6,593 nt of DNA from an uncultured Actinomycetes bacterium (GTDB taxonomy: Bacteria > Actinomycetota > Acidimicrobiia > Acidimicrobiales > Microtrichaceae), in the NCBI GenBank assembly GCA_903930035.1, contig CAIYXG010000537.1:1-6593 (forward strand). The letters run 5' to 3'. A program made the translations under genes and the position numbers. Numbering within the stretch: the first letter of the stretch is position 1; each line of letters opens with the position of its first letter. Positions 1 to 5,104 of this stretch are shown here, piece after piece. The notes below the pieces were generated by a model. That model made no database searches. It was not told the origin of the DNA and saw nothing but the letters and a program-made list of their open reading frames with translations.

Positions 1-2655
1 GCCCAGGACGACGACGGCCCCGACGGCAGCCGGGTGGTGCGCGGCCGCTCGTCCGACCCCTCGTCCGACGTGGAGGGGGTCGACACCACCGACGCCGAGG
101 TGGTGCAGGTCGCTGCGTTCAACGACCGGACCTCCAACGAGGCCTACGTGCTGCGCGTGCGCCAGGCCGACCCGCCGGGGGTCCCTGCCTGCCCGGCCTA
201 CAGCCGGTCGGGCGGACTGCCCGGCGTCATGCCGTCGCTCGGTGCGTCCACGGCGAGCAGCCGCACGCTGATCCTGGTGAACATCAAGCGGCTCGGTGAC
301 ACCTACGGGATCGTCCAGGCCGCGTCCGTGCTGGGCAAGCTCACCGAGTACGCCGCCCGGACCGAGGTCAAGGGCATCGTGTTCCCCGTCGAGACCGACT
401 TCCAGGTGAACAACGCCTACAGCTTCTGGAACGCCAACCCGTGCGCCAACGCATCTGCCAACGCAGTGGTGAAGGCGATCTCGGGCATCGTCAACGGCGT
501 CAAGAAGGGCACGTACCCGGGCTCGGTGCCGCACCCGGCGCTCCAGAACGTGGTCGTGGTCGGCGGGGACGACATCATCCCCATGGCCCGCCTGGACGAC
601 ACGACCTGGATGGGCAACGAGGTCGAGTACGCCAGCACGTTCGAGCAGGACAACGCGTACTACTCGAGCCCTGCGGACTCCCGGTTCTTCTCCGACGACC
701 CCTACGGCGACCTGGACCCGGTCAAGTGGGGCAACCGCAGCCTGTACGTCCCGGACGTCGCGCTGGGCCGACTGGTCGAGGAGCCTGCCCAGATCGTGGG
801 CCAGATCGACCAGTACCTGGCCTCGAACGGCCGGCTCGACCCGACCTCGGGCTACGCGGCCGGCGCCGACTTCATGGTCGACGGCGCCACCTCGGTCCGG
901 AACGCGCTCACGGGCGCGCTGACGGCGGCCGGGGAGGGTCCGACCGTGAGCGTCGGCGGGCCGGCGAGCGCCGACGGCTGGTCGGCCGCCGACCTGCTCA
1001 ACGGCGTGGACGGCAAGAAGGTCTCGGCGATCTTCGGACACGCCGAGCACACACGGATCGAGGCGGCCGACTTCTCGGTCTTCTCCTCGACCGAGCTGGC
1101 CGACCGCTTCCCGGTGGGGTCGCGGCTGGTGTTCTCCATGGGCTGCCACTCCGGCCTGGCCGTGTCGGACCGGACCGTGACCGACCCGTCGAACAACGCC
1201 GACCTGGTCGAGCAGATGGCGGGCAAGGGCGCCGCCTACGTGGCGACGACCGGGTACGGGTTCGGCGACGGCGTCACCGTCGGCCTGCAGGAACGCCTGA
1301 TGACGCTGTTCTCGCAGGGCCTGGACGGTTCCCGCTCGCTGGGTGACGCCATGACGGCCGCCAAGCAGCAGTACTTCGCGACCCAGGGCCTCTACGGCGC
1401 CTACGACGAGAAGTCGCTGAGCTCCATGACGGTCTACGGCCTGCCCACCTACACCATGGGGCTGGGCACCCCGGCGCCGCCGGCGCCGCCGGTCCAGCCG
1501 ACCAGCCCCGTCGTGGGCAACCCGTCGCTCCGGACGCAGTCGTTCGGCCGGAGCAACACGTTCGCGCCACGGACCGGCGCCTCGGGCGACTGGTACGAGG
1601 TCGTGACGGGCGCAGGGGCGCAGCCGCCCCTCGGCGTGGCCGCCCGGCCGATCCAGCCCCGGGTGGACGTCGACGTCACGGCGGCCGACCCCGTGACCGG
1701 CAACCTCCTGCCGGCCCACGGCGCCGTCGTGACCGGGCTGACCTCCGACTCGTTCGGCCCCGTGGACGCCGCGTTCAGCCGGCCCGTCCTCGACCGGGCC
1801 GACGGCGAGCGGGAGCGTCCCAACCAGGTCAAGGCGTTCCCGGTGCGGCTCGCCAACGTGACCACGCTCACGGACCGGGGCGGTCTGCCGACCTCCTCCG
1901 GCGTCCCCAAGCGCCAGAAGCTGGTGCTCACGCCCGGGCAGTTCTTCGACGACGGCGTCGCCGACGCCGACGGCGCCGGCTTCCAGGCCCTCTACGGGAA
2001 GATGAACGGCGACGTCTACCACTCGGCCTCGGCCGACTGGACGCCGCCCCGGGTGACCGCGGTGCGCACGCAGACCCTCACGGCGGCGCCGTCGAGCACG
2101 GTGCGGTTCTCGGTCACCGCCAACGACGGCGGCAACCCGGGTGACGTCCAGCGCGTGGTGGTCCTCTACCGCGACGGCTTCGACTGGAAGTCCAACGAGC
2201 TGGCCTTCGACGGCACCTCGTGGAACGGTGCCCGGGTGCTCACGGGCAGCGGTGGTCCGGGGCTCGTGGTCGTCTACCAGGTCGTGGACAAGGCCGGGAA
2301 CGTGGCCGTCACCTCGGACAAGGGTCCCGGGTACGTGCCTGCCCCGAGCGGCCAGGGCGACGACATCGCCCCCTCGGCGACGGCGCAGACCTCCCCGGCC
2401 CCCGGCCTGGGCGGCCCTGCCTTCTCGCAGCCCGTCACGGTCGAGGTCCGCGGCAACGACGGCGGCGGCTCCGGCGTGGTCGGCATCATCTACAGCATCG
2501 CCGGGGCGCAGGCGACGGCGCCGGTGGCGGTCCAGGGCGGCGTCGCCCGGTTCCAGATCACCACGCCGGGCACCAGCACGGTCTCCTACCGGTCGGTCGA
2601 CGCGTTCAACAACCAGAGCGCGCCGCAGACCCTGACCATCACCTACACGCCCTAG
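1..2655 (+). CDS. Secreted caspase-fold (gingipain/C25-like) cysteine peptidase with C-terminal Ig-like modules, 5'-partial
   Basis: The reading frame is open from base 1 (the first residues read AQDDDGPDGSR) to TAG at 2653-2655, so the gene starts before the window; the GTG at 34 is not a credible start. 884 residues are visible. Residues about 1-60 (ending NEAYVLRVRQADPPG) resemble the end of a pre-peptidase-type beta domain. Residues about 85-485 look like a clan CD peptidase of family C25: a beta strand and turn VVVVGGDDIIPMARLDD, then GHAEH (His347) and SMGCHSG (Cys382). The 35-residue gap is close to the His-Cys spacing of gingipains. A Pro-rich linker (PAPPAPPVQP, near residue 491) leads to a region I do not recognise, then two Ig/FN3-like modules (about 685-780 and 791-884) with DKAGNVAV and DAFNNQSA turns. 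There is no LPXTG motif and no C-terminal membrane helix, so free secretion is likely. The fold assignment is fairly firm; proteolytic activity and substrate are inferred. Confidence 0.8.
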   Translation, partial: AQDDDGPDGSRVVRGRSSDPSSDVEGVDTTDAEVVQVAAFNDRTSNEAYVLRVRQADPPGVPACPAYSRSGGLPGVMPSLGASTASSRTLILVNIKRLGDTYGIVQAASVLGKLTEYAARTEVKGIVFPVETDFQVNNAYSFWNANPCANASANAVVKAISGIVNGVKKGTYPGSVPHPALQNVVVVGGDDIIPMARLDDTTWMGNEVEYASTFEQDNAYYSSPADSRFFSDDPYGDLDPVKWGNRSLYVPDVALGRLVEEPAQIVGQIDQYLASNGRLDPTSGYAAGADFMVDGATSVRNALTGALTAAGEGPTVSVGGPASADGWSAADLLNGVDGKKVSAIFGHAEHTRIEAADFSVFSSTELADRFPVGSRLVFSMGCHSGLAVSDRTVTDPSNNADLVEQMAGKGAAYVATTGYGFGDGVTVGLQERLMTLFSQGLDGSRSLGDAMTAAKQQYFATQGLYGAYDEKSLSSMTVYGLPTYTMGLGTPAPPAPPVQPTSPVVGNPSLRTQSFGRSNTFAPRTGASGDWYEVVTGAGAQPPLGVAARPIQPRVDVDVTAADPVTGNLLPAHGAVVTGLTSDSFGPVDAAFSRPVLDRADGERERPNQVKAFPVRLANVTTLTDRGGLPTSSGVPKRQKLVLTPGQFFDDGVADADGAGFQALYGKMNGDVYHSASADWTPPRVTAVRTQTLTAAPSSTVRFSVTANDGGNPGDVQRVVVLYRDGFDWKSNELAFDGTSWNGARVLTGSGGPGLVVVYQVVDKAGNVAVTSDKGPGYVPAPSGQGDDIAPSATAQTSPAPGLGGPAFSQPVTVEVRGNDGGGSGVVGIIYSIAGAQATAPVAVQGGVARFQITTPGTSTVSYRSVDAFNNQSAPQTLTITYTP
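1471..1491 (+). repeat. Short in-frame tandem repeat encoding the Pro-Ala linker
   Basis: The 9-bp unit CCGGCGCCG occurs twice in tandem, followed by CCG. It encodes PAPPAPP in the linker between the peptidase domain and the C-terminal modules of the secreted protease. Such GC-rich linkers can vary in copy number by slippage, but nothing here shows that this one does. Confidence 0.5.
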
Positions 2656-2664
2656 CGGCCTGCG

Positions 2665-2686
2665 GTGCCGGGCGCCGGCCCGGCGC
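2665..2686. terminator. GC-rich hairpin between convergent genes, candidate bidirectional terminator
   Basis: GCCGGGC (2667-2673) and GCCCGGC (2678-2684) form a perfect 7-bp stem with a GCCG loop. One G-T wobble and one more G-C pair extend it to 2665-2686. It lies entirely in the 41-nt gap between the stop codon of the protease gene (2653-2655) and that of the convergent cNMP-binding gene (2697-2699), where a shared terminator is expected. No T-tract follows on either strand, so it is not a textbook intrinsic terminator. T-less hairpins are commonly proposed as terminators in high-GC actinobacteria. Confidence 0.5.
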
Positions 2687-2696
2687 GGTCGGTGCG

Positions 2697-3116
2697 CTAG
2701 GCGCCGGGGCTGAGCTCCCGGACGCGCTCGGCGAGCGCGGCCAGCAGCTCCTCCGCCACTGCGACCGAGTTGGACAGCACGATCCTGAGCCCGCCGGCGC
2801 TCAGCTCGGCGACCTCGACGTCGGTCAGCGCCACCACGTCGGCAGAGCGCGGGGCGGGGCTGAAGACCGCCAGCTCACCGACGGTGTCGCCGGTCCCCAT
2901 CTCCCGCACGTGCTCGCCCTGCTGGGTGACCTCGACGGTGCCGTCCAGGATGATGAGCATCGTGTCGCCCTGGTCGCCGGCAGCCAGCAGGGCCTCGCCG
3001 GCGGCGAAGGTGTGCAGGTGCAGGTGGTTGGCCACCATCTCCCGCGTCAGGGCGGTGCAGTTCTCGAAGAGCCGCAGCCTGCTCAGCACCTGGGGGAGCT
3101 CCGAGCGTTCCGTCAT
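2697..3116 (-). CDS. Stand-alone cyclic nucleotide-binding domain protein
   Basis: This 139-aa protein is essentially one cNMP-binding (CRP/PKA regulatory type) domain. Residues 10-30 (LSRLRLFENC and following) are the N-terminal helices. Residues 39-70 give the beta-roll, with AGEALLAAGDQGD and IILDGTVEV. Residues 80-94 (GELAVFSPAPRSADV) are the phosphate-binding cassette: Glu81 and Arg90 are at the PKA-type spacing of nine and would contact ribose and cyclic phosphate. Residues about 118-135 form a C-helix. There is no helix-turn-helix, kinase, channel or acyltransferase part, so it cannot act as a CRP-type DNA binder by itself. An ATG further upstream (3152) exists, but the start at 3116 is chosen because GGGAGG sits just before it and the protein then opens like other family members. 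It is divergent from the importer operon. A cAMP-responsive adaptor role is inference; the domain call is firm. Confidence 0.85.
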   Translation of the reverse strand: MTERSELPQVLSRLRLFENCTALTREMVANHLHLHTFAAGEALLAAGDQGDTMLIILDGTVEVTQQGEHVREMGTGDTVGELAVFSPAPRSADVVALTDVEVAELSAGGLRIVLSNSVAVAEELLAALAERVRELSPGA

Positions 3117-3120
3117 GTCC

Positions 3121-3130
3121 GATCCTCCCG
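3121..3130 (-). promoter_or_regulatory. Ribosome binding site that decides the start of the cNMP-binding gene
   Basis: On the minus strand the sequence CGGGAGGATC lies about 7 nt upstream of the ATG at 3116-3114, with a GGGAGGAT core well matched to the 16S rRNA 3' end. No comparable site precedes the ATG at 3152. This supports the 139-residue protein over the 151-residue alternative. Confidence 0.65.
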
Positions 3131-3169
3131 GCCGGCGTGGCCGTTCCCTCATGGGTCCCGACCGCCCCG

Positions 3170-3200
3170 ACGGTAGTCCGCGTCACGCCCCGGTCCTGAC
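3170..3200 (-). promoter_or_regulatory. Candidate promoter of the cNMP-binding gene
   Basis: Read on the minus strand, GTCAG (3200-3196) is followed after 20 nt by TACCGT (3175-3170). TACCGT fits the actinobacterial TAnnnT form of a -10 box. The predicted start of transcription near 3163 would leave a leader of about 47 nt before the ATG at 3116. The upstream element is not a good TTGACA match. Support comes mainly from the identical arrangement on the other strand in front of the importer operon. Confidence 0.45.
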
Positions 3201-3212
3201 GGGACGTGACGG

Positions 3213-3224
3213 CTGCGGCCGCAG
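3213..3224. repeat. 12-bp perfect palindrome between the divergent promoters
   Basis: CTGCGGCCGCAG reads the same on both strands. Its centre (3218/3219) is within about 3 nt of the midpoint between the two GTCAG elements (3200 and 3243). The location suits an operator acting on both directions. In DNA of this GC content short palindromes also arise by chance, so the regulatory role is unproven. Confidence 0.4.
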
Positions 3225-3242
3225 GGGCCAATCCGGCACGGT

Positions 3243-3273
3243 GTCAGTGGGCGCCGGGGCCGGGAACTACCGT
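3243..3273 (+). promoter_or_regulatory. Candidate promoter of the peptide-importer operon
   Basis: GTCAG (3243-3247) is followed after exactly 20 nt by TACCGT (3268-3273), a TAnnnT-like -10 box preceded by AC as on the opposite strand. The predicted transcription start near 3280 gives a leader of about 38 nt before the ATG at 3318. The -35 match is poor. The mirrored copy driving the divergent gene is the main reason to take it seriously. GGGAAC (3262-3267) could alternatively be an ECF-sigma-type -35, but no convincing partner lies at the right distance. Confidence 0.45.
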
Positions 3274-3275
3274 GC

Positions 3276-3285
3276 GGGGATCCCC
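3276..3285. repeat. GGGGATCCCC palindrome at the predicted transcription start
   Basis: This 10-bp perfect palindrome is centred on 3280/3281, which coincides with the +1 position expected from the TACCGT box at 3268-3273. It could be an operator or simply GC-rich leader sequence. No regulator is identified. Confidence 0.3.
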
Positions 3286-3306
3286 ACGGGGGTGGGGGCT
3301 CGACAC

Positions 3307-3312
3307 GGAGGT
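3307..3312 (+). promoter_or_regulatory. Ribosome binding site of the solute-binding protein gene
   Basis: GGAGGT lies 5 nt upstream of the ATG at 3318 and is a near-perfect Shine-Dalgarno match, consistent with high expression. It is embedded in ACGGAGGTCCGT (3305-3316), an inverted repeat that could fold a short stem over part of the site. Confidence 0.7.
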
Positions 3313-3317
3313 CCGTC

Positions 3318-5030
3318 ATGGGCTCGAAGAAGGTTCTTGGGGGCGTGGTCGCCCTGGTGCTGTCCATGGGGCTCGTCGCCTCGGCCTGCTCGTCGGGCGA
3401 CGACGGTGGCTCGTCGAGCGGCACGACGGCGGCCGCAGGTGCCGGGGGCGAGGTCGTCGACCTGGCGACCTTCGTGGCCGGCCCTCCGGACAACATCGAC
3501 CCGGCGCTCACCACCGAGCTCGGTGGGGCGCAGATCACCACGGCGATGTTCGACGGCCTGACCGAGTTCGCCTACCCGGACGGTGCCGAGAAGGGCGAGC
3601 TGAAGGGCCTGGTGGCCGAGTCCTGGGAGGGCAACGCGGACGCCACCGAGTGGACGTTCAAGGTCCGTGACGGCCTGAAGTTCTCCAACGGCGACCCGGT
3701 GCTGCCGTCGAGCTTCAAGGCTGGCTGGGACCGTGCCGCCAACCCGGAGCTCGCTGCGGGCTACGGCTACCTGTTCGACATCGTGCAGGGGAAGGCCGAG
3801 TGGGACGAGGCCGCCGAGAAGGAGGACTCCTCGGTGACCGGCCTGAGCGGCGTCACCGCCAACGACGAGGCCATGACCCTCACGGTCAAGCTGGCCAAGC
3901 CCTACGCCGACTTCCCGTCCGTGGTCAGCCACATCATCTTCTCGCCGGTGCCGGCCAAGGTGGTCGAGGGCCTGAAGGACCAGTCCGACTGGGACCGTGG
4001 GGAGATGGTCGGCAACGGCCCGTTCGCGCTGGCAGCACCCCGCAGCGAGTCCGAGATCGTCCTGGTGCCCAACAAGAACTGGACGGGCGACGTCGTCGGC
4101 ACCACGAAGGTGAGCCTGGGCAAGATCACGTTCCGGGTCTCGAAGGACGAGAACGCGGCGTTCAGCTCGTTCCAGGCCGGCGAGGGCCAGACGGGTGCCA
4201 TCCCGTCGGGCCAGTACTCGCTCGTGCAGCCGGGCGGCGCCTACGAGAACACCAACACCGTCAAGCCGCAGCTGGGTTCGTACCACTTCCTCTTCGGCAT
4301 GCAGGAGGGCTCGCCCGTGGCCGGCGAGAAGAACCTCAAGCTGCGCCAGGCCATCTCGCTGGCGGTCGACCGCGAGCAGATCAACAAGGCGGTCTACGAG
4401 GGCTCCCGCCAGACCTCCACCGGCGTGACGCCCCCGGGCATCCCGGGCTTCGAGAAGGGGCTCTGCAAGTACTGCGCCTTCAACCTGGACGAGGCCAAGA
4501 AGCTCTACGCCGAGTGGGAGGCCGAGGGCGGCTCGCTGCCCGGACCGCTGAAGATCCAGTTCAACGAGGGGTCCGGCCACGAGGACGTGGTGGCGATCAT
4601 GCAGGCCAACCTGAAGGAGCTCGGCATCGAGACCGAGCAGGACGGCCGGTCGGACGAGACCTACTTCGACGAGATGTCCGACGGTGGCTGCATCCTGTGC
4701 CGCGCCGGCTGGTTCTGGGACTACCCGATCTACGACAACGGCATGTTCGACCTGTTCTCCAAGGCCGCGATCGGCCCCGGCTCCAACAACCTGGGCCAGT
4801 TCTCCTCGGACGAGTTCGACGGAGTGGTCGACACGGCCCGCAGCAACCTCGACGCCGCCGCCCGCGAGCAGCAGTTCCGCTCCGCCGAGGACATCGTCCT
4901 GAACCAGGACACGGTCGTGGTGCCGATCAACTGGTACCAGGGCGACCAGGTGTTCGACGCCAAGCTCCAGAACTACCGGCAGGAGCCGCTCGGCTGGGTG
5001 CGCTGGGAGCAGGTCAGCCTCAAGAAGTGA
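3318..5030 (+). CDS. ABC importer solute-binding lipoprotein, SBP_bac_5 (peptide/nickel type) family
   Basis: The 570-aa extracytoplasmic receptor captures ligand and delivers it to the membrane permeases encoded next. Residues 1-23 are a lipoprotein signal peptide: KK, a hydrophobic run, then VASAC with Cys24 as the lipidated residue. A Ser/Gly/Ala linker runs to about 45. The mature part has family hallmarks: AQITTAMFDGLTEF (71-84), the signature WTFKVRDGLKFSNG (112-125), GNGPFAL (232-238), and KLRQAISLAVDREQI (341-355). Length is usual for the family. Apart from Cys24 the only cysteines are Cys383/Cys386 and Cys458/Cys461, two CxxC pairs, which is unusual. The start is fixed by GGAGGT 5 nt upstream and by the signal peptide. 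It is first in the operon, divergent from the cNMP-binding gene, with a strong stem-loop after the stop. Oligopeptides are the most likely ligand class, but nickel, sugars and opines also occur in this family, so no symbol is given. Confidence 0.92.
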   Translation: MGSKKVLGGVVALVLSMGLVASACSSGDDGGSSSGTTAAAGAGGEVVDLATFVAGPPDNIDPALTTELGGAQITTAMFDGLTEFAYPDGAEKGELKGLVAESWEGNADATEWTFKVRDGLKFSNGDPVLPSSFKAGWDRAANPELAAGYGYLFDIVQGKAEWDEAAEKEDSSVTGLSGVTANDEAMTLTVKLAKPYADFPSVVSHIIFSPVPAKVVEGLKDQSDWDRGEMVGNGPFALAAPRSESEIVLVPNKNWTGDVVGTTKVSLGKITFRVSKDENAAFSSFQAGEGQTGAIPSGQYSLVQPGGAYENTNTVKPQLGSYHFLFGMQEGSPVAGEKNLKLRQAISLAVDREQINKAVYEGSRQTSTGVTPPGIPGFEKGLCKYCAFNLDEAKKLYAEWEAEGGSLPGPLKIQFNEGSGHEDVVAIMQANLKELGIETEQDGRSDETYFDEMSDGGCILCRAGWFWDYPIYDNGMFDLFSKAAIGPGSNNLGQFSSDEFDGVVDTARSNLDAAAREQQFRSAEDIVLNQDTVVVPINWYQGDQVFDAKLQNYRQEPLGWVRWEQVSLKK

Positions 5031-5036
5031 CGCGAC

Positions 5037-5064
5037 GGAGGGGGCGGCGCACGCCGCCCCCTCC
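5037..5064 (+). promoter_or_regulatory. Intercistronic stem-loop after the solute-binding protein gene
   Basis: GGAGGGGGCGGC (5037-5048) and GCCGCCCCCTCC (5053-5064) form a perfect 12-bp stem with a GCAC tetraloop, starting 6 nt after the TGA stop. No T-tract follows. In many binding-protein importer operons a hairpin at this position protects the binding-protein mRNA from 3' decay or partly terminates transcription, so that the receptor is made in excess over the permeases. That role is inferred from position and stability. Confidence 0.75.
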
Positions 5065-5086
5065 CCGACCGCCACCGGCCCGACGC

Positions 5087-5104
5087 ATGACCGACCGCTG
5101 CTGA
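5087..5104 (+). other. Possible five-codon leader ORF abutting the permease start
   Basis: ATG at 5087 opens a tiny frame encoding MTDRC. It ends with TGA at 5102-5104, directly against the ATG of the permease gene (5105) and in the same frame. The permease start has no recognisable Shine-Dalgarno site, so reinitiation from this small ORF could be how it is translated. However, no clear ribosome binding site precedes the small ORF either, so it may be coincidental. Confidence 0.25.

Noticed and set aside
34..36. GTG at 34 as the start of the protease gene
   Set aside because: The frame is open upstream to base 1, there is no ribosome binding site and no signal peptide follows. The residues after it read as the interior of a beta domain.
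441..1346. 301-codon plus-strand frame inside the protease gene
   Set aside because: Arg/Gly-rich alternative frame lying wholly inside a gene with a recognisable peptidase fold; no ribosome binding site.
3117..3152. Upstream ATG (3152) for the cNMP-binding gene
   Set aside because: It would add MRERPRRPGGSD, which is not domain-like, and would place the strong GGGAGG site inside the coding region. The ATG at 3116 fits the site.
3170..3273. CRP/GlxR-type operator in the divergent region
   Set aside because: No TGTGA-N6-TCACA-like site is present. CGTCACG/CGTGACG has the wrong spacing and orientation for that consensus.
2770..3561. 263-codon plus-strand frame running from the cNMP-binding gene into the binding-protein gene
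   Set aside because: It crosses an antisense gene, the divergent promoter region and another frame of a real gene. Its composition changes abruptly along its length and it has no domain.
5037..5064. Full intrinsic terminator ending the operon after the binding-protein gene
   Set aside because: No T-tract follows, and the next genes are same-strand permeases of the same importer, so complete termination is unlikely; a partial or stabilising role fits better.
3267..5075. 602-codon open frame on the minus strand opposite the binding-protein gene
   Set aside because: It is an antisense shadow created by high GC. The translation is a run of Val/Leu/Gly/Arg/His typical of codon-shadow frames, with no recognisable domain, and it contradicts the clear family match on the plus strand.
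3800..5104. 434-codon plus-strand frame overlapping the binding-protein gene
   Set aside because: The translation is Arg/Gly/Pro-rich out-of-frame reading with no domain. Only its last five codons (MTDRC) are of possible interest, as a mini-ORF before the permease.
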